A stretch of 22,023 nt of DNA from Bacteroidota bacterium (GTDB lineage: Bacteria > Bacteroidota > Ignavibacteria > Tepidaquicellales > Tepidaquicellaceae). The notes under the pieces were generated by a model. That model saw nothing but the letters and a program-made list of their open reading frames with translations, ran no database searches and was not told the DNA's origin. This document shows positions 14,964-21,527 of this stretch, in pieces. The stretch is from the NCBI GenBank assembly GCA_023429265.1, contig JAEYVS010000035.1:1-22023 (forward strand), read 5' to 3'. The position numbers were made by a program, and so were the translations under genes. The number at the start of each line of letters is the position of its first letter. Position 1 is the stretch's first letter.

Positions 14964-15734
14964 CTATAAAATCTTTGGAAATAATTTTACGGCATTTTGG
15001 TGCATCCGGGTCTTTAGTGCACTTTCATCAATTCCAATTATCTCGCTTAACTTCTGTATCGTATAGATGACGTTTGATGGCTCATTTACCTTTCCTCTAT
15101 TGGGAACAGGGGTCAGGAAGGGAGAATCCGTTTCCGACAAGAGTCTTTCATAAGGTACTGCTCTAATTAATTCATAATCATTGTAATTTTTATACGTAAT
15201 ATTTCCGCAGAATGATATATAAAAATTATCAAGCTTAAGAATCCTTTCAACATCATTTACAGAACCTCCAAAACAATGAAACTGTCCTGATAAGGTTTCA
15301 TCATAGTTTTCTTCAATCAACTTTATAGAATCCTCCGTAGAATCACGTGTATGAATTACAATGGGAAGTTTATTTCTTTTAGCTAAATCTATCTGTTTTT
15401 TAAAAAACTGCTTTTGAAGGTCAATATTTGATTTATCCCAATAATAATCCAACCCTGTTTCCCCGATTCCCACGACTTTCGGGTGAGTAACGAGTTTTTC
15501 AATTTCATCAACATCATTTATATCAGAATTATTCACATCTCCAGGGTGAATACCCACCAAAGCATAAATAATTTCATATTTATCAGCTAATTGAATGATT
15601 TCTTTTGACGTTTTTAGGTCTACAGCGGGTACTATGATCTTTTCCACTCCTGAATTTATGGCTCGCTCCAGGACTTCTTCGAGATTAACTGCTATATTAT
15701 CATAATATAGGTGAGCGTGAGTGTCAATTATCAT
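14964..15734 (-). CDS. tatD: TatD-family metal-dependent deoxyribonuclease
   Basis: This 256-residue amidohydrolase-fold (TIM-barrel) enzyme belongs to the TatD/YcfH/YjjV family, which has 3'-5' DNA exonuclease activity in characterised members. The N-terminal metal pair is H6 and H8 in IDTHAHLY. Further ligands are E92 (VGIGETGLDYYWD), H128 (IVIHTRDS), H153 (QFHCFGGS) and D203 (SETDSPFL), all at conserved spacing. The length is typical. AAAGG lies about 7 bases before the ATG and is a weak SD. The gene is divergent from the TPR gene at 15912, and its promoter should lie in 15735-15911. The exact member of the family (TatD versus YcfH-like) cannot be fixed. Confidence 0.92.
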   Translation of the reverse strand: MIIDTHAHLYYDNIAVNLEEVLERAINSGVEKIIVPAVDLKTSKEIIQLADKYEIIYALVGIHPGDVNNSDINDVDEIEKLVTHPKVVGIGETGLDYYWDKSNIDLQKQFFKKQIDLAKRNKLPIVIHTRDSTEDSIKLIEENYDETLSGQFHCFGGSVNDVERILKLDNFYISFCGNITYKNYNDYELIRAVPYERLLSETDSPFLTPVPNRGKVNEPSNVIYTIQKLSEIIGIDESALKTRMHQNAVKLFPKIL

Positions 15735-15911
15735 AAAATACCTTTAAAATACGGAGTTTTTAGGGAAATATTACAAAAAAGACTTGTAACTACCTAAATT
15801 TAACAAATTTCAATACAAATATACACTTGAAAATAACCCCGTTTTGCATTATGTTTGTTAAGAAACTTTTGGTTATAGGGTGAGGTTAGAATTAGTAAGG
15901 AGGATTTTGAT
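15735..15911. promoter_or_regulatory. Divergent promoter region between tatD and the TPR gene
   Basis: TATGTTTG (15850-15857, plus) matches the Bacteroidota -7 element TAnnTTTG. CTTG (15826-15829), 20 bases upstream, could serve as the -33 element. Transcription would begin near 15864 and give a leader of about 48 bases. On the minus strand TATATTTG (15823-15816) is a matching -7 element facing tatD, but no TTTG is found at the -33 position. AAGGAGG (15897-15903) lies 8 bases before the ATG at 15912. Confidence 0.4.
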
Positions 15912-16403
15912 ATGAATAACGACAGAAAAAACCCTATTGACCTATCCAGAGAGTATTTTTACAAAGGCTACCTATGCCAGATGAGAGGTGAATATGACAA
16001 TGCGATTTCAAACTATGAGAAATCCATTGATGTATTCCCGACGGCAGAAGCCTTTACGTTCTTAGGATGGACATACAGCTTCAAAGGCGACCTTGAAAGA
16101 GCGATAGAAGAGTGTAAAAACGCAATTGACCTTGACCCTGAGTATGGTAATCCATATAATGACATAGGAGCATATCTCCTACAGCAAGGTAAAGTGGAAG
16201 AGGCGATTACGTGGCTCGAGATAGCAATAAATTCAAAGAAGTATGACAATGTTGAATTTGCTCATCTGAACCTTGCGAAAGCTCTTGAAATGAAGGGATT
16301 ATGGTTTGAAGCCCTGGATGAGTACAGACTGGCAACTGACATTGCGCCGGACAATAAAGAAGCAAAGATCCATTTAACCAGGTTACAAGGAAAATTAAAC
16401 TAA
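15912..16403 (+). CDS. Cytoplasmic tetratricopeptide-repeat protein
   Basis: This 163-residue protein has no signal peptide and is composed almost wholly of TPR repeats. They are YFYKGYLCQMRGEYDNAISN (11-30, continuing to about 44), AEAFTFLGWTYSFKGDLERA (45-64, then IEECKNAIDLDPE), GNPYNDIGAYLLQQGKVEEA (80-99) and a fourth with LAKALEMKGLWFEALDEY. Each has the small/large residue pattern of TPR helices and an acidic or proline end (DLDP, IAPD). It probably mediates protein-protein contact; no partner can be named. A strong SD (AAGGAGG, 8-base spacing) precedes the ATG, in contrast to most neighbours. The next gene, a T9SS cargo, starts 28 bases downstream and may be cotranscribed. Confidence 0.85.
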   Translation: MNNDRKNPIDLSREYFYKGYLCQMRGEYDNAISNYEKSIDVFPTAEAFTFLGWTYSFKGDLERAIEECKNAIDLDPEYGNPYNDIGAYLLQQGKVEEAITWLEIAINSKKYDNVEFAHLNLAKALEMKGLWFEALDEYRLATDIAPDNKEAKIHLTRLQGKLN

Positions 16404-16431
16404 CTTTTTTAAATTACATATAAATATTGAA

Positions 16432-17190
16432 ATGAAAAGACTTTTACTTGGAGTATTCATATCATTAGCATTTTTAGGATTCAGCGGAAAGAGTGAAGCT
16501 CAGAATTTTGAATTTGAGAGAATAGGACCAGAGTTAACAATGAGACCTTACATCCAGGATTCAATTCAAACGGTAATAATTCAGTGTATAGTACGTAATA
16601 CCTCCGGTGGTGATTTGAATGTCAAATTTGCAAGAATTTTGAATGATCTTCCTTTAGGTTGGGATACTCAAATGTGTTATGACCTTTGTTATGCTCCATT
16701 TGTAGATACCATTGCGCCGTATCCCTTACCTCCATATGTTCTCGCGGCGGGACAGGTCGATACATTTTATTACATAGACTTCCTTGGAGAATCTGAAGGA
16801 GTCGGCACTGCTGTAGTAAGAATGTTCAATACAGATAATCCTTCTGAGTATGTAGAACAAACTTTTAAGCTTCAAATTGGTGACGGAGTAGGTATCAATC
16901 AGATTTCATCAAATGTAGAGGAATTCAGACTGGATCAAAACTATCCTAATCCATTTAATCCATCTACTAGAATAAACTTCTCCATACCCAAGAATGATTT
17001 TGTAACTTTGAAAGTTTATGACATTCTTGGCAACGAGGTTTCCAACCTGGTTGATGGTCAGAGATTGAATGCAGGTGTCTATCAATACGATTTTAATACT
17101 TCAGGATTGAAGTTATCTTCAGGCGTTTATTACTACAAGCTTACGACATCGCAGTTTGTACAGGTAAGAAAAATGATGCTTATTAAATAG
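16432..17190 (+). CDS. Secreted protein with T9SS C-terminal sorting domain
   Basis: This 252-residue protein has a clear signal peptide (MKRLLLGVFISLAFLGFSGKSEAQ, probably cut after EAQ at about residue 24). The middle part (about 25-158) looks beta-rich. It contains IVRNTSGGDLNVKFARI and a short Cys pair in CYDLCYAPF, resembling an immunoglobulin-like or adhesion-type domain that I cannot assign to a named family. The final 85 residues are the T9SS type A domain: FRLDQNYPNPFNPSTRINF, YDILGNEVSNLVDG, LSSGVYYYKL, ending RKMMLIK. It should be exported to the cell surface. No SD is visible; the upstream bases are AT-rich. It is followed 37 bases later by nuoI. Confidence 0.88.
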   Translation: MKRLLLGVFISLAFLGFSGKSEAQNFEFERIGPELTMRPYIQDSIQTVIIQCIVRNTSGGDLNVKFARILNDLPLGWDTQMCYDLCYAPFVDTIAPYPLPPYVLAAGQVDTFYYIDFLGESEGVGTAVVRMFNTDNPSEYVEQTFKLQIGDGVGINQISSNVEEFRLDQNYPNPFNPSTRINFSIPKNDFVTLKVYDILGNEVSNLVDGQRLNAGVYQYDFNTSGLKLSSGVYYYKLTTSQFVQVRKMMLIK

Positions 17191-17227
17191 GACTTGATGT
17201 CTTTAATTTTTAAATTTTAAATTTCAT

Positions 17228-17719
17228 ATGCCCGAAATAACAAATAAAGATCTTACTTTTCTCGAAAAGACATATATTCCGCAGATCGTAAAAGGGCTCG
17301 CCCTTACCTGGAAACAGATGTTCCGTCCGAAGTTTACCCGTCAGTACCCGGAAGAAAGATGGGATCCACCTGCTTCTTTCAGAGGAAGGCCCGTACTGGT
17401 CCAGGAAGATGACGGAAGTGAAAGATGCGTTGCCTGTGGACTATGTTCACGCGTTTGCCCGGCTCTAGCTATTGAAGTACAGGCAGGGGAGACAGAGCGT
17501 GAGAAGGAACGTTACCCAAAGCTTTTCGAGATCAATATGGTAAGGTGTATTTTTTGTGGTTTTTGTGAAGAAGTTTGCCCTGAAGAGGCAATAGTAATGA
17601 GTGATGAATATGAATTGGTTTTCAGTTCACAAGAAGATGCTATATATGGAAAAGATAAGCTCCTTATGCCAAAAGATAAGCTCAAAAAGAGACTGGATTA
17701 TCTCGAGCAATATAAGTAA
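17228..17719 (+). CDS. nuoI: NADH-quinone oxidoreductase subunit I (stand-alone)
   Basis: This 163-residue protein matches NuoI, the 8Fe ferredoxin-like subunit of complex I that carries clusters N6a and N6b. The N-terminal part (GLALTWKQMFRPKFTRQYPEE, RFRG-type SFRGRPVL) is the family's membrane-arm docking segment. Two 4Fe-4S motifs follow: CVACGLCSRVCPALAIEV and CIFCGFCEEVCPEEAIVM, separated by the NuoI-specific RYPKLFEINMVRC stretch. The C-terminal YELVFSSQEDAIYGKDKLLMP is also typical. No other nuo gene is in the window, although this subunit is usually within a nuoA-N operon. It could be one of several copies, or the complex I genes of this genome may be dispersed. No SD precedes the ATG. 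The flanking genes are T9SS cargo genes. Confidence 0.93.
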   Translation: MPEITNKDLTFLEKTYIPQIVKGLALTWKQMFRPKFTRQYPEERWDPPASFRGRPVLVQEDDGSERCVACGLCSRVCPALAIEVQAGETEREKERYPKLFEINMVRCIFCGFCEEVCPEEAIVMSDEYELVFSSQEDAIYGKDKLLMPKDKLKKRLDYLEQYK

Positions 17720-17741
17720 ATGGCATAACTTAAGTAGGTGT

Positions 17742-18422
17742 ATGAAGAAATTTTACTGCATAATCATAGGGATAATTTTCTTTAGTTCTAACTTCTCGTT
17801 TGCTGAGGAGCCGGTAATACCGGTTGATACCAGAAATGAGGTCGCTAATTTTTATGCAAAAATTAAGAAAGATCGTATCCGTTTATATTGGGTCATTAGT
17901 AATCCGGACAATATCAAAGAGATCCGTCTGGAAACAAAGAAAATAGATGATGCAGGATATACACCTCTTGATCCCGTGCAATTTTCAGATTTCATTGAGA
18001 AAGAAGTCAAAGATTCCATTAACAATTACGTTTATTCATATAGACATAAAGTAGAAGAAAACGGAGTTTATTTTTACAGGATCACTCTTATAGGAAATGA
18101 CGGTAAAGAGATAGTATCTGATGAGATAAAGCTTGGTGTAAATGGAATTCCGGACTTTGAGCTGCTGCAAAATAATCCAAACCCATTTAATCCATCTACT
18201 ATTATCACTTACAAAATTTATAAAGCCGGAAATGTTTCCTTAAAGGTTTATAACATGACCGGAAAACAGGTTGCAGTACTGGTTGACCAGGTACAAAATG
18301 CCGGCAGCTATTCGATAGAATTTAACGCAGGAAATTATCCCGACCTGTCCAGTGGGATTTATTTCTACAAACTACAGACAAATAATTCTTCGGACATAAA
18401 AAAAATGATCTTCGCAAAGTAA
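17742..18422 (+). CDS. Secreted protein with T9SS C-terminal sorting domain
   Basis: The start chosen is the ATG at 17742, giving 226 residues. From there a textbook signal peptide (MKKFYCIIIGIIFFSSNFSFA) is read, with cleavage probably after SFA. The same frame stays open back to 17601, but that extension overlaps nuoI and would bury the signal peptide. TAGG lies 4 bases before the ATG. The mature N-terminal part (about 22-135) is beta-rich with YAKIKKDRIRLYWVISNPDN, like a fibronectin-type or Ig-like domain. The last 85 residues are the T9SS sorting domain: FELLQNNPNPFNPSTIITY, YNMTGKQVAVLVDQ, LSSGIYFYKL, ending KKMIFAK. Note NNPNPFNPST in place of the usual NYPNPFNPST. It is probably an extracellular or surface protein of unknown role. 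Confidence 0.88.
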   Translation: MKKFYCIIIGIIFFSSNFSFAEEPVIPVDTRNEVANFYAKIKKDRIRLYWVISNPDNIKEIRLETKKIDDAGYTPLDPVQFSDFIEKEVKDSINNYVYSYRHKVEENGVYFYRITLIGNDGKEIVSDEIKLGVNGIPDFELLQNNPNPFNPSTIITYKIYKAGNVSLKVYNMTGKQVAVLVDQVQNAGSYSIEFNAGNYPDLSSGIYFYKLQTNNSSDIKKMIFAK

Positions 18423-18452
18423 TTGGACAATTCCGACCCCCATATACGACTT

Positions 18453-18485
18453 TTGACAAGTCATAATTATAATTCCATTTATAAT
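18453..18485 (+). promoter_or_regulatory. Weak promoter-like sequence upstream of the CNNM gene
   Basis: TTGACA (18453-18458) and TATAAT (18480-18485) match sigma-70 consensus hexamers, but they are 21 bases apart, longer than the usual 17. A second TATAAT overlaps at 18468-18473, with too short a spacing. It lies in the only gap before the overlapping series starting at 18543. It may be a promoter or chance in AT-rich DNA. Confidence 0.25.
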
Positions 18486-18507
18486 CCGCAATTTTTCGTA
18501 AATTATC

Positions 18508-18545
18508 AGGAGGGAAAAATCTTATCCATTGGATAGGTGACGATG
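18508..18545 (+). promoter_or_regulatory. Strong Shine-Dalgarno separated from ATG by a small hairpin
   Basis: AGGAGGG (18508-18514) is 28 bases before the ATG at 18543. Between them CTTATCC (18521-18527) can pair with GGATAGG (18531-18537) around the loop ATT, with one G-U pair. Folding the 17-base hairpin leaves 11 bases (AAAAAT plus TGACG) between SD and start, close to normal spacing. An in-frame TAG (18534-18536) rules out any earlier start except GTG at 18537. Confidence 0.45.
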
Positions 18546-19847
18546 AATGATTTTAAGTTAATTTTCACGGATCTCTTTTTATTATTCTTCTTTGTTGCTT
18601 TGAATGCTTTTTTTGTTGCAGCTGAATTTGCCATCGTAAAGGTTAGAAAAACTCAGATCGAACCAATGGCGGCAAACAATAAAAAAGCCAGCACTTCGAT
18701 CAAAATGATAACTCACCTTGATGAGTATCTTTCAGCTACTCAGCTGGGAATAACCATCTCATCCCTTGGATTGGGTTGGATCGGTGGACCTGTTACCGCA
18801 AGGATATTGAGTCCATTATATGCGCTGTTAGACATTACAGACCCTAAAACAATAGAATCCATATCTGTTGTCGCAGGTTTTTTGGTTATAACATTTTTAC
18901 ACATAGTATTAGGTGAACTTGCTCCAAAAACGCTTGCCATCAGGCATCCAAAGTCGACAACACTATTTATTGCAATACCCCTTAATATATTTTATAAAAT
19001 ATTAAATCCGGCAATCTGGGCACTAAATGGCACAGCCAATATGATCCTGAGATTATTCGGAATTAAACCAGTCTCGGAATCTGAAAGGTCTCACTCAGAA
19101 GAAGAACTCAGACTTCTCATTGCAGAAGGGCAAAAAACGGGTGCAATTGATTCTACCGAACATCAGCTTATTGAAAGAATATTTGAGTTTAATGATAAAA
19201 CCGCTGATGAGATTATGGTACCACGAAATGACATGACTGCCGTAGAGGTAGACGATCCAAAGGAAAAAATCATTCAGATTATTGTTGAACAGGGATATTC
19301 ACGAATTCCTGTTTACAAAGATGACATAGATAACATAGTAGGTATCATTTATTCAAAGGATCTACTCACAGCTACGGAGCATAAAGATCTAATAAACATA
19401 ATGGATATACTTCGTCCGGCGCATTTTATCCCTGAAACCAAACACATTGGTGAAGTTTTAAAAGAATTCCAGAAGAAGAGAATTCATCTTGCAATTGTAG
19501 TAAACGAGCACGGCGGTGTAGAGGGATTGGTGACGCTGGAAGACATCCTGGAAGAAATAGTAGGAGAGATCGAGGATGAATATGACATTGAGGCTGAAAA
19601 AGTCACAATTGATAAAAAGGGTATTTTCCTAGTTAACCCGGATATTGAAATTGAAGTTTTTAATAAGAGATTTAATACCGATATTCCAGTAGAACAAGAA
19701 GAGTACAATACCTTAAGCGGGTTTATGCAGACAGTTACAGGGCACGTTCCGGAGGTCTTTGAGAGAATTGATTATAAAGGACTCATTTTCACGGTAATGA
19801 AAAAGACGGGAAATAAGTTACTTCAAGTAAAAATTCAACGAGTATAG
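18543..19847 (+). CDS. CNNM/CBS/CorC-type membrane protein (hemolysin-C-like, HlyC/CorC family)
   Basis: This 434-residue protein has a DUF21/CNNM membrane domain at about 3-185 with GELAPKTLAIRHP near 124-136. A pair of CBS domains follows (about 210-275, beginning IMVPRNDMTAV, and 280-335 with HLAIVVNEHGGVEGLVTLED). It ends in a CorC/HlyC domain (about 350-432). The family comprises putative Mg(2+)/Co(2+) transporters or ion-sensing membrane proteins; the old hemolysin label is misleading. In Bacteroidota the related GldE is tied to gliding, but nothing here shows that. I chose ATG at 18543. GTG at 18537 would add two residues (MT), and a stop precedes it. Its TAG stop overlaps the next GTG by one base (TAGTG). 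Transcription may start at the weak promoter at 18453-18485. Confidence 0.88.
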   Translation: MNDFKLIFTDLFLLFFFVALNAFFVAAEFAIVKVRKTQIEPMAANNKKASTSIKMITHLDEYLSATQLGITISSLGLGWIGGPVTARILSPLYALLDITDPKTIESISVVAGFLVITFLHIVLGELAPKTLAIRHPKSTTLFIAIPLNIFYKILNPAIWALNGTANMILRLFGIKPVSESERSHSEEELRLLIAEGQKTGAIDSTEHQLIERIFEFNDKTADEIMVPRNDMTAVEVDDPKEKIIQIIVEQGYSRIPVYKDDIDNIVGIIYSKDLLTATEHKDLINIMDILRPAHFIPETKHIGEVLKEFQKKRIHLAIVVNEHGGVEGLVTLEDILEEIVGEIEDEYDIEAEKVTIDKKGIFLVNPDIEIEVFNKRFNTDIPVEQEEYNTLSGFMQTVTGHVPEVFERIDYKGLIFTVMKKTGNKLLQVKIQRV

Positions 19848-20608
19848 TGACATTTATATATAATAGATTTAATACATTTTTAACCGATATGGGGAATTTT
19901 GGGATTCTTCTTATCGGAATGATTAAATACCTTCCTCGCGTATTCCGGGACAGAATGCTTATCATACAGCAAATGACAAACATTGGAGTTAACTCATTTG
20001 CATTGATATCAATTATAGGTCTGTTTACCGGGGCAGTCTCCGCCTGGCAGGCAGCATATCAAATGGCAGGCCTTGTTTCAAATAATTTCCTAGGTTCAGC
20101 TACATCAAAAGCCATAATCATAGAGCTGGGACCGGTATTAGCTGCTATTGTCCTTGCAGGAAGGGTTGGGGCATCCATTGCAGCCGAGCTCGGAACAATG
20201 AAGGTAACCGAACAGATCGACGCGCTGGAGGCAATGGCAATTAACCCGATCCGTTACCTCGCAATGCCGAGGGTAATCGCAACAACTTTTATGCTTCCAA
20301 TACTTGTGATATATGCGGTTACTGTGGCGATATTCGGTTCATATTTGGTTGCAACAATGTTTCTTGATGTTCCTTCCGGTACTTTTATGAACGGATTTAA
20401 AGGCTCATTTATGATACGTGATTTTAACACTGCAATGATCAAAGCTGTTTGCTTCGGTCTGGCTATTTCTTCCATTGGATGTTTTGTAGGTTTTCAAACA
20501 AGAGGTGGCGCAGAAGGTGTTGGTCAATCAACTATTAAATCATTTGTAATATGCGCAGCAAGCATATTAATACTGGATTATATTTTATGGAACCTGCTTA
20601 TTGGATAA
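19847..20608 (+). CDS. mlaE: MlaE-family ABC transporter permease
   Basis: This 253-residue inner-membrane permease belongs to the MlaE/TtgB (DUF140) family, which moves phospholipid between the outer and inner membranes or transports other hydrophobic molecules. The family signature GPVLAAIVLAGRVGASIAAE leads directly into LGTMKVTEQIDALEAMAINP (about 97-136), followed by YLAMPRVIA. It has about five hydrophobic segments (roughly 40-65, 70-95, 97-115, 145-172 and 195-250). The start is GTG at 19847, which overlaps the previous stop by one base; an in-frame ATG exists at 19889. No ATPase (MlaF) or MCE protein (MlaD) follows, although they usually do. The last eight bases overlap pyrB. I cannot tell the transported substrate. 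Confidence 0.9.
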   Translation: MTFIYNRFNTFLTDMGNFGILLIGMIKYLPRVFRDRMLIIQQMTNIGVNSFALISIIGLFTGAVSAWQAAYQMAGLVSNNFLGSATSKAIIIELGPVLAAIVLAGRVGASIAAELGTMKVTEQIDALEAMAINPIRYLAMPRVIATTFMLPILVIYAVTVAIFGSYLVATMFLDVPSGTFMNGFKGSFMIRDFNTAMIKAVCFGLAISSIGCFVGFQTRGGAEGVGQSTIKSFVICAASILILDYILWNLLIG

Positions 20609-21527
20609 TCTATTGAATTTTCCAAAACATATCACCGGACTTAAAGATATGACGGTGGATGAAATCAATTCCATCTTTTCTGAAACTGCGTTTTATAAGG
20701 GAAAACTCGAAAACAAAGAAAAGATAGAAGAGCTTTTGTACGGTAAATCCGTCTTGAATCTTTTTTTCGAAAATTCCACACGCACAAGAGTCTCATTTGA
20801 ATTAGCAGAAAAACTCCTCGGTATGAAAAGTGTCAATTTTTCTACAGAATCATCATCACTTTCAAAAGGTGAATCTGAGATCGACACAATCAGAAACATC
20901 GATGCGATGAAGTTTGATTATATTGTTACCAGGCACAGTTCGAATGGATTTCCACAGATAGTAATCGAGAATTCATCTTCTAAGGTACTTAACGCAGGTG
21001 ACGGTACTAATGAGCATCCTACACAAGGTTTACTGGACATTTTCACATTGAAAGACATATTCGGAGAGCTTTCCGGACTTCGCGTATGCATTGCGGGCAA
21101 TATATCCCATAGCAGGGTAGCAAGATCAGATATATACGGTCTAAAAAAGTATGGTGCAAACATAACCTTATGCGCTCCATCTGTATATCTGCCGGATGAT
21201 GCTGATGAGCTGGGTGTTGAAGTCATACCTTCAATGGATGAAGCTATTAAGCATAACGACGCTGTAATTCTCCTTCGAATTCAACTCGAAAGAGATGCCG
21301 GAAAACTTCTTCCAACACTGGACGAATATAACAATGAATACGGAATGAACCAGAGCAGACTTGAAATTAATCCTGAGATTAAGATCCTGCATCCGGGTCC
21401 TTGGAATACCGGTGTTGAATTAGATCAATTCGTTATCGATTCACATAATTTCTACGGATATAAACAGGTTACAAATGGAGTCGCCGTAAAACTGGCTCTG
21501 TTTAAATTATTAAATGAGCTGAATTGA
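20601..21527 (+). CDS. pyrB: Aspartate carbamoyltransferase catalytic subunit
   Basis: This 308-residue enzyme carries out step two of de novo pyrimidine synthesis: carbamoyl phosphate plus aspartate give carbamoyl aspartate. The carbamoyl-phosphate site has STRTR (59-63), preceded by LFFEN, and SKGES (88-92, K89). R111-H112 in IVTRHSSNGFP, HPTQ (139-142) and AVILLRIQLERD are all family residues. The late motif reads HPGPWNTGVEL, where most family members have N-R-G. TTG at 20601 is used as start: the family N-terminus (LNFPKHITGLKDMTVDEI) extends before the first ATG (20649), and TTG at 20613 is a weaker alternative. It overlaps mlaE by eight bases and the TTG start of pyrC by four, indicating coupled translation. 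No pyrI is seen here. Confidence 0.95.
   Translation: MDNLLNFPKHITGLKDMTVDEINSIFSETAFYKGKLENKEKIEELLYGKSVLNLFFENSTRTRVSFELAEKLLGMKSVNFSTESSSLSKGESEIDTIRNIDAMKFDYIVTRHSSNGFPQIVIENSSSKVLNAGDGTNEHPTQGLLDIFTLKDIFGELSGLRVCIAGNISHSRVARSDIYGLKKYGANITLCAPSVYLPDDADELGVEVIPSMDEAIKHNDAVILLRIQLERDAGKLLPTLDEYNNEYGMNQSRLEINPEIKILHPGPWNTGVELDQFVIDSHNFYGYKQVTNGVAVKLALFKLLNELN

Noticed and set aside
16404..17227. tRNA, rRNA or CRISPR elements in the gaps
   Set aside because: Gaps are short and AT-rich, with no cloverleaf or spaced repeats in this or other spacers.
17601..17741. Upstream extension of the T9SS cargo gene that ends at 18422
   Set aside because: It overlaps nuoI in another frame and would put 47 residues before a clear signal peptide; the start at 17742 is better.
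18537..18542. GTG start for the CNNM gene
   Set aside because: It adds only two residues and has poor spacing to any SD; ATG at 18543 is preferred, though GTG is not excluded.
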